This document shows positions 46,579 to 59,600 of a stretch of DNA of 64,000 nucleotides, in pieces. Within the stretch, counting starts at the first letter, position 1. Each line of letters opens with the position of its first letter. This DNA is from Ooceraea biroi (lineage: Eukaryota; Arthropoda; Insecta; Hymenoptera; Formicidae), in contig NC_039518.1 in assembly GCF_003672135.1 (NCBI RefSeq), positions 6,884,136-6,948,135 on the forward strand. Reading direction: 5' to 3'. A program made the translations under genes and the position numbers. The notes under the pieces were generated by a model. It saw only the letters and a list, made by a program, of their open reading frames with translations, made no database searches and was not told where the DNA came from.

Positions 46579-48089
46579 ACTAGATAAGTCATGGAAAATT
46601 CGTTAAGACGTAATCATTAACCCTCGCCGAGCGGTACCTGGGTCTAGTCGGAGACAGATGTAAAAACTTGACTATACGCCATTCAATTATTCGGCAATTA
46701 TGTCAGCACAATAACGAGACGAGTATCTTGAAAAAATGTATTTTTAACAGTGCTTGATAAAGAGGAACGATAAATGGTATTTTTTATCGTTTTTATATTA
46801 TTCAATGATGATTGACAGAGATAATCTCATAGATAAAAAAGTTAGTTCAAATGTTAGTTAGCAAGGATAAAGATTTAATTTAAAATGCTTATGCAAATGA
46901 AGATATTATAGGTCCGGAAGAGATCCAGGCATTGTAGTCTATGCGATTAGTGAAGGCGTCAGTATTGCGAGAGTTAACTAATTGTCTCTCATTCTTGAAA
47001 AAAATAATAATCCTTAAAATTCTTTTGCGGGTACTTGGAATTTTTAGCGATTTTTGGCTTGTAGACTTCAAGATTCTTTTAATGCTGGTATCTCTTGGCG
47101 TCTTTTAGGTATTTGGAGATTCTGTTAAAAAAATATTGAAAGTTTACTTTTATCCTGATCGATAAATGCAAACTCATGTTTCATTCAAACATGATTTTGC
47201 TACATGATGAAGCTAGAGTTGCAATTACCTCATGATTTTCTTTTGAAGAATGACTCACCCTTTTCGGGGGAAGTACTGATAAAATTCTTAAAATGCACTT
47301 TATCATTATATCATCATAACAAAAATTGATTGACGTGTTTTCGTCAGAATTTATCATTGTTTTATCGAATTTCTTTTACGCAAAACTTTTCAGTGATATT
47401 GCACTTTCAATTAAAAGATTTACACAATCATTATTATTATAAACAATCTATATTTCAAGCTTCTTCCATCATCTTTTATTCCGATAAAAATAATCTCTTA
47501 TGTGCTCTCTCATATCCTGCAAATAAGTGATAGCAATACAAAGATCACCAATGGAAGTTTTCAACATAAACAGGAAAGTTTCTCTTATTACAACTGACAC
47601 ATATCCGTCCATCAGCTGCAACAATTGATCCATCAGTCAAACAGAGAGATCTGGCTAATTCTAAATCTAGATTACATCTAGCTAATTCAACTCAAAATAC
47701 AAAAATAAGTTAAAGCATTTAATGGGAAGACAATTTAATGACAGAGATTGAGAGTACTCTCGTGCATCACTTTTCGGAGCCGTTGTTTCGTTGATAACGA
47801 CGCAAGACACACACTGTACAGCGCGTATTATCTTATACATCGTACTTGAACGAATCGTATTTTATCAGACTACTTTCGTGACGTTCGCCGATATAGTACG
47901 TACAAAGACGTCTTATCAGCAGCGGCAGCGAGTGTTACGTGTTACTATAAGCTGTCGCGTATCCGAACTTGTGTAAATCGCCATTATTTCTGACAGACAA
48001 TAAAACACCCGCGATATGATGGACTCGGGAAGAGTCGGGAAATCAGTACGACGAGCTTTCTTGATTGCTTTCGCACGTCGGTGAAATCA
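46579..48089. other. Intron 2, left part: no gene seen
   Basis: AT-rich intronic DNA with short frames only. Confidence 0.5.
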
Positions 48090-48093
48090 TTAA

Positions 48094-48678
48094 GGGGATC
48101 CTGGAGTGGCCAGTGAACTCCGTCGCGGCGTCTGAATTACCGGCGGAATCGATGATTTTCCTGTATTTTCTTTTTATTGAATTCACAGAATGAAAAATCC
48201 TTTTCCACGACGAAAGTACACACAATAATGTAATGTGAAAAGCAGGACTTAACTTTCCAAACGGAAAAAAATCACAATTATTTATTCAGCCACGATTTCA
48301 CAGGCACACGTAGGCACGAAATGATCACGAACCTTTCTGCACTAATTACTTTTACACTAGGCTTCTAAACTCATTTCTAAAAGCTTCCCCGTATTCTTTC
48401 ATTTTGTTCCGTCCTTGCGATTATCGAATTTTGGCCACACAAACTGCAAAACATTTATATTAAGAACATTAATGTACGAGGTGACGTCACAATAAGCCGA
48501 TAATAAAACTGTAAATTTTTTTGTCGTTTTTAACATAAAGTCGAGTTTCGCTCGGTATATTTCTTTGTATACTTTAATCGTGGAGAAGGATTTTTCATTC
48601 TATACAATCGTTAAAGAGTAATTAGTACAGTAAGATCGACCAATTCCGCCGGTAATACAGACGACTCCAGGATCCCCT
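48094..48678. mobile_element. TTAA-target MITE E4 (585 bp)
   Basis: Ends GGGGATCCTGGAGT in inverted orientation with TTAA on both sides (48090-48093 and 48679-48682). Homology between the two ends continues discontinuously (TTACCGGCGGAAT in both). Non-coding. Confidence 0.88.
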
Positions 48679-48682
48679 TAAT

Positions 48683-49780
48683 TCACGAAAACGAGAAAAG
48701 ATGAATTTGAACAAAGCGGGGGAAAATTGATCGGAATTGAAAAGCAATCAAGTCAAGCTTTTGTGACACTTTTGTCAAATTCAAGTCAATTAAAATGAAT
48801 CAATGTTGGATCGCTTGATGATTTTATCGCTGCGTGATACGCTGGTTTCATCGAACTGGAACTTCCTGATGTTTTTCCGTTCTATCGGACGGCGCGATAG
48901 TTTGATTGAGAAAGAATTCATTCCTAGAAGCTATTTTGTTTGCTTTCTCTCGATACCCTGACGTCATAATTTGAGATAACCGATATGATCACCGCGGCGA
49001 TCCTGGCGCTATGCATCATCGAATGCACGTCAGCTGATATCGAGATTTTACGCGCTCCTTTTCGGGCTTCGTTTCTGGCGATGCTGGTCCTTGAGTCCGA
49101 GTTGTTTCGAGACACGAGGTCTTCGCGTATCGCGCAGCGCCTTTGTGTATCTTTGAGTCCGTGGATCTTTCTTGTCAGCCGAGGGATCTTTGACTCTTCT
49201 CGCGGGTATTATCTGCGAGCCGCGCGACAAGACGACATTCGCAGTTGCCAATCTCTGACTCGTGCGCCGTCGACGGCGCCGTCGTTATCGCACAAAGCGT
49301 TCGTCAAGAAAAAGAATAAGAAAATTAAAAGAAATCCAAAACAATTAAGTTAGATTATAAAGAATTCAGCGTGCGTGCACCGCAATTACTCCGGAATCTC
49401 TCAAAAACGTAAAACAATCGTTTATTCATCGAATTCGAAAGTATATGGAAGTAAACGGTGATCATTTCGAACATCTGTAAAAAAGGTATATCTTTGTAGT
49501 TATACAATAGAGTTTCTTTTCCTAAACGTGATTTTTGTGGTTCAAAGTCATTTGAAGGTCAACATATTCTGTATGGTTGAATTTGTTTTTTTACAAGCTA
49601 CATCATTTCGTTAAGGAAAATATACCATCTCATTTAAAAAAATGTTCATGACCTTGATATCTTGTGAAAGGTCACATTAAAAAAAATAATTTTCTTGCCA
49701 GAGTACTAGTCTCTTTGAATCGAACAATTTTCGTCCTTTGACTTTTTTCATATCATCAAAGGAAGCAGAGATATTCTAAG
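48683..49780. other. Intron 2: no gene supported
   Basis: A 122-codon frame at 48985-49353 (plus) begins with a hydrophobic stretch (MITAAILALCIIECTSA) but has no further support. The opposite strand is also open. Confidence 0.4.
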
Positions 49781-49805
49781 TGCTACAGTTAGGAGAAACA
49801 CCCTG
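49781..49805. mobile_element. Isolated transposon terminus (CACCCTG end)
   Basis: AGTTAGGAGAAACACCCTG ends at 49805, followed by TATATA and then the foldback MITE. This is the terminus expected of a different CAGGGTGTTTCTCC-type element whose body, if present, lies to the left. No matching left end was found. Confidence 0.5.
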
Positions 49806-49811
49806 TATATA

Positions 49812-50390
49812 CAGGGTGGCCCATTTTAATTTATACAGTCGATTTTTTAAAAAACTAAAAGAGATACGAAAAAATGTTTCAGACAGACATGTCACGATTT
49901 CGAGGGGGACATAAGATGATACCATTGGTTTGACCTTGAATAGTCGTTTGAAGGTCACGCGAAGATCACCTTCAATTTCTTAAATTGAAACCCCAACTTT
50001 TTATTGCAGATTCTTATTCTCCATCGAAAAGTAAGTAACTTTTGTCTGAAACATTTTTCCGAAAAATGTCATCTTATGTCCTTAAAATGATCTTCAAGAT
50101 GAGTTTTGAGGACATTTTAAGGACATAAGATGACATTTTTCGGAAAAACGTTTCAGACAAAAGTTACTTACTTTTCGATGAAGAATAAGAATCTGCAATA
50201 AAAAGTTGGGGTTTCAATTTAAGAAATTGAAGGTGATCTTCGCGTGACCTTCAAACGACTATTCAAGGTCAAACCAATGGTATCATCTTATGTCCCCCTC
50301 GAAATCGTGACATGTCTGTCTGAAACATTTTTTCGTATCTCTTTTAGTTTTTTAAAAAATCGACTGTATAAATTAAAATGGGCCACCCTG
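49812..50390. mobile_element. Foldback MITE, copy 2 (579 bp)
   Basis: Same length and ends as the copy at 19453-20031, flanked by TA. The arms match nearly base for base, while the roughly 40-bp asymmetric core is in the opposite orientation. Confidence 0.9.
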
Positions 50391-53123
50391 TATAATATGT
50401 GTAAAGTATATGAAGAAATAAGAGAAAGTGGACGCGCGAAGAATCGCACGTCCGCGGCATTGGTGGCTGCATCGATCGATCGAGACAGTTGCGAGCAGTA
50501 AACTGGAACCTTCCGCGTATGCGAGGACACCGTGCGCGAATACATATGTTTATCGCTCGTTCGACCCGACTGATGCCCGTGTGTATGATGTCAGACTCTA
50601 TCTTTGATACATGGAGTAGATGACCACGCGCGAGCACACCAGCGCGAGTGAGCGTGTGCGCGCGGAGACTTCCTGGGAGGACGTTTGGAACCTTCAAGCT
50701 CGAATCGAGTTCTTGGGTCTAGGGAACTGCGGACTTCTGGGCCTTTTCTGGTCTCGTTGGAGCTTGGATTTTCAGATCCCGAGATCGTCAAATTGTAGTT
50801 TTTTTTCGAAATATTGAAGACATATATTCATGTCTTTGAGGTTTTGAAATATTTGCGAAAGTTTCGACTTCGCCACTTGAATCATTGGACATTTCGCGCT
50901 ACTTAATTTATGTTTAATGAAACATTTTACTCTTCCGAAAATTCAGAAAAATTAAAAAATTTACAACTGTGATTTATTAGGCTTGCACATCATGGTTCAA
51001 TCGATGTAGGTTTTCTGTAGATTCTATCGCGAATGTTGGATTTTTGTTAAAATTAAAATTAAAATTCATTAAAAAATCGCCGCATTCCTCTTCCTCGATT
51101 ATACATACCGTGCGGCCGATTGTTTTGGAGAACGCATAAGCAACGCGAGGTACGGAAACTACGTCACGAACTAATAAAAGCCGTTTCATCGTTTATTTGG
51201 GGATTACATCTCTTTTTCTTCCTCTACGTAAGCATCGCGTAAGCCTCGAAGAATAATCGATTAAATTTTCAGAAACGGATATCGCGCGTCAATGCTATCG
51301 TAACGACGACAATCTTATCTCCCCCGATCGTGATTAATCGTGGAATCTAGGAGTGCATCGATTAATTACGATAAAAAGGCAAGTCCGCCGATTCCGCAAT
51401 CTCGCGGGAAAGGAGAGGAAAACCGTCAAGTGCGCGCGCACTCGCATGGGAGATTTAAAAGAAGGAACTCTAAATGGCTGGCAGAAAAGTGAAATTCGCC
51501 GCGAAGAGATTCACCTGAGAAAACAACACGCATGTGTTAATCGTGCTACCGAGTTCTTTATCAGTTTGCACACACACACACACACACACACACACGAAAT
51601 GCGAAACGTCTCGTGTGCGACGAAATTATCGCGCGTACCGAAATAAAGTTGCTGATCGGCGATCCAAAAATGCTGCCCAAAAAATCGACGGTCTATCGAA
51701 CAGAGCGAGAGTGTGTACGTGTGTATGTACGACAAGTGTGTGGTTTTCACGCCACTCGCAATTATTCGTATTTCGGATCCGTGGCTCTTTTTAGACCGGT
51801 CCCCATATATTTAAACAGTCCCTCTCTTCCTCTCGCCTCACTCTTTGACGTACTTTCCGTGTTTAATTTATTTCTCCGTCAAATAACACGTAATTTCGGT
51901 GTTGGCCGTTTCCGTGGCGGCGATTTAAATTAAACCTCATAAACTCGAACATACGGAGTGTCCCGGATCAACCGCACTCTCGTTGACTTGCGGAGTCTCT
52001 CCGAGTCGGTTTCTTCCTCTAGAAAATTACGATAGCGAAATGGGTTTGCAATTATAGACGCTTGAAAGCGAAAGGTCCTTCGGAAATTAAATTTTACAGC
52101 ATTGATCATTCAGTTCAATTTTGATAATTTTCTTCTTTTTAATTGTCAATCACCGGCCAAAGTACACAATGTAGGCTTGCAAATCATTAAAAAAATATTT
52201 TTAATCACACGCTTGTCCCAAAATCCGAATACTCCTTTAATCTTTCACTGAACGAAGCGATTAAAAATTGCTACCAATTAACGTCAAATTAAGATTACGC
52301 GTAATTACTCGAGAAGGCATTAATAAGCTGCGTCATGTCCTCTTTTTTTCAAAAATCTTATTCTCGAGAGCGAAGACTGGAGAATCAAAGCGTCACGACG
52401 CTGACGTGACAAAGAACTCGGTGATACCGTTCGGTATTATTAATATTCGCGGCACCAACGACTGATATCGATCACGGGTAGAAGCCGCTTTGCGTATTGC
52501 TGCCTATAGTTCTCACGCCGCGGATCTCGGCGATACTATTAATATTCAAAATACCGAGACTGACATCGATCGAGCGCGCGAGGGACAGCCGGACTCTCCT
52601 CTCGGTACGGCAGTGTCGCCGTGGCATAGCGTGTATCTCGGGACACCGGTTATATGAGCGTACAAGAGTGTACACAATACATGCGCGTGCACATAAAGCG
52701 CGTGTGCTCGCGCCGTCGTCGGATGAGTCATCGCGAGCGCGTTGCACGCACGATGGCGCAGAACTTGCTTTTTTTCGGGATCGCCGATAGCCAATGTTGC
52801 GTAGAACTCGAAGGGATCTAGGAGGTTCCTCGAAGAGTTCTAGAATCCAGGAACATTTCAAGAGAATTGTACGGCGCAAAAGGAAAATTGAAGGAGGAGG
52901 AACGACACACTTGCGAAAACTGTTTCGAAGGCTGGGAGCACTGGACTCTGTTAAATTACTTGAAATAAAGAATTACAAGTTGGAGATCAAGAAGCACATC
53001 AAGATCGGCATTAAAACTCAATTTGCTTATTTAAATTAAAATGGAGATTGAAGTTCCCAAGAGACGTCTCCTTTTTTCTGCACTCGCCTTCCGTGGCCGA
53101 TGAAAAATGCATTACTTCGATTA
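50391..53123. other. Intron 2: no gene supported; GC-rich patches
   Basis: Patches at 50.4-50.8, 51.3-51.8 and 52.4-52.8 kb have short frames on both strands without domains. AT-rich elsewhere. Confidence 0.4.
51569..51595 (+). repeat. (CA)n microsatellite
   Basis: About thirteen uninterrupted CA units. Confidence 0.95.
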
Positions 53124-53125
53124 TA

Positions 53126-54131
53126 TTGGGTTGGCCAAAAAGTAATTGCGTTTTTTTATATAAATAAAAGGCGAATTTTTCATGGGAAACAAAAACTTTA
53201 TTAAACAATATATTGTCCATTTTGTTTGATTATCTTTTGCCATTTTTCAGGCAACTTCATGATTCCGCGCTCAAAAAAGTTCTTATCTTTTTCAGCAAAA
53301 AACAATTCCAACAACGATTTGATATCCTCATCAGCAGTAAAGGTTTTACCATTCAAGGCGTTTTGCAAAGAACGAAACGAATGGTAATCCGATGGTGCCA
53401 GGTCTGGCGAATATGGTGGATGTGGTAACACGTCCCATCCAAGCTGCAACAATTTTTCACGAGTGACCAAACTTGTACGTGGTCTAGCGTTATCGTGGTG
53501 AAACACAACACCTTTGCGATTCACCAATTCTCGACGTTTCTGTTTGATGGCATCGTTTAATTTATCCAGTTGACGACAGTATACGTCTGAATTAATGGTT
53601 TGATTCCTTGCAAGCAGCTCAAAATACACAATACCTTTAAAGTCCCACCAGACTGACAGCATAATCTTTCTTTGGTGAATATCTGCTTTTCAAGTGCTTT
53701 CAGCAGGGTCATCACGCTTGCTCCACGATCTTTTTCGTTTGACGTTATTGTAGACGATCCATTTTTCGTCGCCTGTTATCATACGTTTCACAAATGGATC
53801 ATTTTCCTCACGTTTCAAAAGAGAATCGCAGATGTCAATACGCTCAGTGAGATGAATTTCTTTGAGCTCATGTGGTACCCAAATATCGAGCTTACTAATG
53901 ATCCAAGTCGTTTTGAATGGTTTTCAACACTCGATTTCGATATGTTAAGATTCTCAGCAATCTCCCGTGTCGTTAAACGCCGATTCGAATCGATCAGTGC
54001 CTTTATTTTGCCATCATCAATTTCGATTGGCCTTCCTGAGCGTGGTGCATCTTTCACATTAAAATCTGCAGATCGAAATTTAGTAAACCAATGTTGACAC
54101 TGCCGCAGTTTTAAAGCATCTTCGCCATATA
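53126..54131 (-). mobile_element. Mariner A copy A5, 5'-truncated
   Basis: Minus-strand copy with a normal 3' inverted repeat (53126, after TA) but no 5' end. At 54121-54131 (CGCCATATA) the interior joins directly to the 3' terminus of A6. About 265 bp of the element is missing. Confidence 0.92.
53201..54130 (-). pseudogene. Mariner A transposase pseudogene, N-terminus missing (A5)
   Basis: Starts inside the first helix-turn-helix at YGEDALKLRQC. It has one-base lesions near 53895 and a TGA in STSKAD (~53690). It does not carry the 11-bp deletion of array 1. HHDNARPR and SPDLAPSDYH are present. Confidence 0.88.
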
Positions 54132-55405
54132 TTGGGTTGGCCAAAAAGTAATTGCGTTTTTTTCATATAAATAAAAGGCGAATTTTTCATGGGAAGCAAA
54201 AACTTTATTAAACAATATATTGTCCATTTTGTTTGATTATCTTTTGCCATTTTTCAGGCAACTTCATGATTCCGCGCTCAAAAAAGTTCTTATCTTTTTC
54301 AATAAAAAACAATTCCAACAACGATTTGATATCCTCATCAGCAGTAAAGGTTTTACCATTCAAGGCGTTTTGCAAAGAACGAAACGAATGGTAATCTGAT
54401 GGTGCCAGGTCTGGCGAATATGGTGGATGTGGTAACACATCCCATCCAAGCTGCAACAATTTTTCACGAGTGACCAAACTTGTACGTGGTCTAGCGTTAT
54501 CGTGGTGAAACACAACACCTTTGCGATTCACCAATTCTCGACGTTTCTGTTTGATGGCATCGTTTAATTTATCCAGTTGACGACAGTATACGTCTGAATT
54601 AATGGTTTGATTCCTTGCAAGCAGCTCAAAATACACAATACCTTTAAAGTCCCACCAGACTGACAGCATAATCTTTCTTTGGTGAATATCTGCTTTTCAA
54701 GTGCTTTCAGCAGGTTCATCACGCTTGCTCCACGATCTTTTTCGTTTGACGTTGTTGTAGACGATCCATTTTTCGTCGCCTGTTATCATACGTTTCACAA
54801 ATGGATCATTTTCCTCACGTTTCAAAAGAGAATCGCAGATGTCAATACGCTGTGAGATGAATTTCTTTGAGCTCATGTGGTACCGAAATATCGAGCTTAC
54901 TAATGTATCCAAGTCGTTTTAAATGGTTTTCAGCACTCGATTTCGATATGTTAAGATTCTCAGCTATCTCTCGTGTCGTTAAACGCCGATTGGAATCGAT
55001 CAGTGCCTTTATTTTGCCATCATCAATTTCGATTGGCCTTCCTGAGCGTGGTGCATCTTTCACATTAAAATCTCCAGATCGAAATTTAGTAAACCAATTT
55101 TGACACTGCCGCAGTTTTAAAGCATTTTCGCCATATACATCACATAACTTTTTATGAGCATGCACAGCGTTTTTCCCTTTTCGGAAGTAATAAAACAAAA
55201 TATGAGGAAAATGTTCTTTTTGATTTTCCATTTTAAAGTCGACGGCAAACAAACAATTGTTAACGAAATCGTGTACTTTCTTTTTGTAAAACAAGCTTGA
55301 ACTGTGAGTTGTTAACCTACATAATGATTTTGCGGTTTAGAATGAAGTTAGTTACGTTTCAAGACATGTATGTCCATCTATTGGAAAAAAACGCAAGTAC
55401 TTTTT
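54132..55405 (-). mobile_element. Mariner A copy A6, 5' inverted repeat lost
   Basis: The 3' terminus is normal (54132). The 5' end stops within the inverted repeat (ACGCAAGTACTTTT) and is fused to the 3' interior of A7. Both inner termini and the TA linker have been deleted. Confidence 0.88.
54208..55231 (-). pseudogene. Mariner A transposase pseudogene (A6)
   Basis: The N-terminal 130 codons are open through both DNA-binding helices. A two-base loss near 54851 shifts the frame, and a TGA lies in STSKAD. MITGDEKWIVYNN, HHDNARPR and SPDLAPSDYH are all readable. Confidence 0.88.
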
Positions 55406-56657
55406 ATATAAATAAAAGGCGAATTTTTCATGGGAAACAAAAACTTTATTAAACAATATATTGTCCATTTTGTTTGATTATCTTTTGCCATTTTTCAGGC
55501 AACTTCATGATTCCGCGCTCAAAAAAGTTCTTATCTTTTTCAGCAAAAAACAATTCCAACAACGATTTGATATCCTCATCAGCAGTCAAGGTTTTACCAT
55601 TCAAGGCGTTTTGCAAAGAACGAAACAAATGGTAATCTGATGGTGCCAGGTCTGGCGAATATGGTGAATGTGGTAACACGTCCCATCCAAGCTGCAACAA
55701 TTTTTCACGAGTGACCAGACTTGTACGTGGTCTAGCGTTATCATGGTGAAACACAACACCTTTGCGATTCACCAATTCTCGACGTTTCTGTTTGATGGCA
55801 TCATTTAATTTATCCAGTTGACGACAGTATACGTCTGAATTAATGGTTTGATTCCTTGCAAGCAGCTCAAAATACACAATACCTTTAAAGTCCCACCAGA
55901 CTGACAGCATAATCTTTCTTTGGTGAATATCTGTTTTTCAAGTGCTTTCAGCAGGTTCATCACGCTTGCTCCACGATCTTTTTCGTTTGACGTTGTTGTA
56001 GACGATCCATTTTTCGTCGCCTGTTATCATACGTTTCAAAAATCGATCATTTTCCTCAGGTTTCAAAAGAGAATCGCAGATGTCAATACGCTCAGTGAGA
56101 TGAATTTCTTTGAGCTCATGTGGTACCCAAATATCGAGCTTACTAATGTATCTTAGTCGTTTTAAATGGTTTTCAACACTCGATTTCGATATGTTAAGAT
56201 TCAGCAATCTCTCGTGTCGTTAAACGCCGATTGGAATCGATCAGTGCCTTTATTTTGTCATCATCAATTTCGATTGGCCTTCCTGAGCGTGGTGCATCTT
56301 TCACATTAAAATCTGCAGATCGAAATTTAGTTAACCAATTTTGACACTGCCGCAGTTTTAAAGCATCTTCGCCATATACATGACATAACTTTTGATGAGC
56401 TTGCACAGCGTTTTTCCCTTTTCGGAAGTAATAAAACAAAATATGAGGAAAATGTTCTTTTTGATTTTCCATTTTGAAATCGACGGCAAACAAACAATTG
56501 TTAACGAAATCGTGTACTTTCTTTTTGTAAAACAAGCTTGAACTATGAGTTGTTAACCTACATAATGAATTTGCGGTTTAGAATGAAGTTAGTTACATTT
56601 CAAGACATGTATGTCCATGTATTGGAAGAAAACGCAATTACTTTTTGGCCAACCCAA
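55406..56657 (-). mobile_element. Mariner A copy A7, 3' inverted repeat lost
   Basis: Begins at the fusion with A6; its 5' inverted repeat is complete and followed by TA (56658-56659). Confidence 0.88.
55449..56472 (-). pseudogene. Mariner A transposase pseudogene (A7)
   Basis: A two-base loss in the second helix-turn-helix (near 56203) and the TGA in STSKAD break it. Otherwise close to A6. DD34D motifs readable. Confidence 0.88.
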
Positions 56658-56659
56658 TA

Positions 56660-59600
56660 GATAGAATCGCACGCGTCGCAACTCGCTTTCCCACCGAATA
56701 ATAAAATAATAACCTTTTTCCCAATCTCTGTGAAAAAAGAAAAAAAGCTAAAGAAATTAAGAAAGCAACAAAAGTTGGCGCGGTAAAGGTCAACGTGCAT
56801 TCCGCTGTGCTAGGTTCGGTATGAGGGGTTAAATTACGCTCCTGCGCGCGGCCGACCCCCTTCACCCCCGTCCGCGTGCCTCCGCGCCGCACCGCACCGC
56901 ACTAGCAGTGCGTTCTCCACTCTCTCCTCGTCGCCGGCGAACTCGTTGTCATCATCGTCACCATCGTCGTCGTCCTCCTCCTCATCATCATCATCGTCGT
57001 TGCCGTCGCCGTCGCGTATCGCGCTCACCGGGCCCTCTCCTCCTCAGTCTTCGCTCGCCGGCCGTTGGCAGAGGATCCGCATCGATCGCGCTCTCGCGGC
57101 AGTAGATCCCCGTGTGTGCCGTGTACACCTCGCCGCGCTCGTCCGTTCCCGTTGGGTAGCATGTCGGCCCGACGCGAGGATCGCGGGGCCCCGCGCGGGG
57201 CCCGCGCGACCGCACTCTCCTGAGACCCATCCCGTGACGTCATCCCGACGGCCCATCTCTCGCGCTGCACGTCTCCCTCGTTCCGTCCGTCCCCCCTTTG
57301 CAAGTCCCTCAGCATCCTGCACCGGGCCTCCTTCCGCCGTTCCTTCAATCCTCGTGAGATCGATCCCGCGGATGATGTCGCGTCGGGAGTGCGCGTAATT
57401 GTCCGGGCTCTTTTCCTCTTTCTCTTCGATTTTGCTTCGATCGATCGAGATCCCCCTTGGGTCCCGTGCGAGGCGGATTTCGATCACGCTAGTATTCTCT
57501 CGGAGAGCCGGAGAAACGCCGGACCTTTCTTGGGCACCGGATATGTAGATGCAAGGTGCGTACCTCCGGGATTCCTGGGACTCCCGGGCCCTCGAATTTC
57601 CAGTCCCCCCTGCTGCGCTCGGAATTTGCATGTCGAGTTTTCCCGACAGAACGCTTGTACCTTAGAGCCTTGAAGTTGAACTACTTTTTGGACCTTGATC
57701 TTTAGATCGCTGCACTTCTACCTCCGTATGTTAGGTTGGATTGTGTAATTCGGGTGTCTTGCAACTTTATCTCAAAATCTTGTAGTGTGGATATCTTGCG
57801 AGTACATACCTCAGAAAGTGCGAAGGGAGTGATGCTGGCTTCTCGATCTTTGAATCTGAAACCTCCTGAAAGTGACTGTTCGAAGTCGTTCTACGGAAAT
57901 GCTGTAGTTTTGAGTCCTTACAAATCTTTCAAATCTCTAAATGCTCATAACGCGTGCACGTTTTTGTGGAGCACAACATCGCGTTACGTGAAAATTGTTT
58001 AAGCTCTTCAAATTCTGATTGCCGTTCCGCATAAATTCAACCCGGAATTTGTGAGTGTCTGCTTGTTTAATCAGAGCAAGATGCCTGCGAACGCTAGACA
58101 GACATTTTATATTGGATATAAAATATGTAAGTAGGGCGAGAGATTGTATTTTTAATTACTTTCAGACCGGATGTGCAGATCAGGAGTGTAGTTAGAATGT
58201 AAATGAGAAATCTAATTGAAATGCTCGACCCTCGTGCTTTTGAATCCGTTTGAATGCGTGAATTAGAAACACGTAATTGCGACACGTAGTATGCATTCTT
58301 AAATCGATTTTCCACTCGACAAATGTTTAATTAATTTGTTACAAACGGACTGAAGAGTCACCAGAAGTCTCTTACGTTTATTGTTACATGAAAATATGTT
58401 TAAAAACTGGAATTAGAACTCGACGTCGGCTAGAGTTAATAAACTTTCGATAATTTATACAATATGTCTATTTTGGGAATAATATTGTTACGTGTGTGAG
58501 TGAAAATGTTGAGCGACGTATCCCCCGTACGGTGGCAGGTGTCGGTGTTACACCTGTCCGCGGGCTGAATGCCCCGGTCAGGTTGCGAGTGGCGATAGTC
58601 CCAAACAAATACCTTTATCTTTATTTTAGTCAGCGCGGCGATAAATTGCTTCATTTACGTTCCGTGCCCGCTCCATGATCGTCGAGTTGGTTCCCAATCA
58701 CGTGTTCTGTAAGAAGCGCGAAGCGGACTCCTTGACGTAAGCGCTCCATGACCGATCCATTTTTATTGTTTATTACCATGAATATTAAAGACTCGTTTAA
58801 GTGTCGCTCATGTGAGGCGTACTTCACCCTGACTGAAGAACAAGATATTAATATCGCTTAAGTACTTCTTTAAAACTTAGGTATCCGTAATCTCCGCTGC
58901 AGAATAATCGAGCAACTTTACCGAGAGTAATCGAAAGTAAAATCTTTTATACGTACATGTACATTTAAAGTTTTAAAGTTCAATTCACACAGTTTCTTCG
59001 TTAAGTAACGCTTCGGCTAAGCTTCAGTCTAAAAACTTGTCAAGCCAGATTATTTTTATAGCCCCTCCCTCCTTCATTATTCTCGACTGATTTCGTGTTT
59101 GCCCTATTTGAGTGATAACTTCGCGATATCTCCAAGATCTTTCTTCCTGGAAAGTTTCCATATGTTGATCGAAACAATTTTTTGCAAATAGATGCATGCC
59201 TTCCGCAACTTTCTCACAGTGTGATAATACTTGTTTGAACGAGCACTCTCGTGAAAGATATCGATAGGTGTTGCGAGGGTATCGGGCCCATCGCTAGTCG
59301 CGGGGTCCCACTTGCCGCTCGAAGCGTCGAATTCCACAGCGTTTACTCATTCGAAAGAACGAACTCGAAGACTTCTCGGGGCCGGAGAGAAACTTCGATG
59401 GCGGAAGAGAAGTGGGAGAGTGGTCGGGCAAGAGAGATGGATCGAGAAAGAGATAGAATGAGAGACAGTAACCGCTGGTTTCCCGTTTAATCGACCGTCG
59501 ATTCCAAGCGAGTACCATTTCATTCAATCCAATTTCGAGTTTTCGAAAAATCATCGAATCTCTGCCACAAATTGACAGAACAATTGGAAATACGAAGATC

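Noticed and set aside
48985..49353. 122-codon frame with hydrophobic N-terminus
   Set aside because: No conserved motif, the antisense strand is equally open, and it lies in an intron next to repeats.
53672..54097. Long frames opposite the mariner A transposases (also 60443-60715, 61479-61724 and others)
   Set aside because: Antisense shadows of transposase coding sequence, repeated in every copy.
56834..57631. Asp/Glu-rich, Ser-rich and 195-codon frames in the GC-rich island
   Set aside because: Products of triplet repeats and high GC, open in several frames at once.
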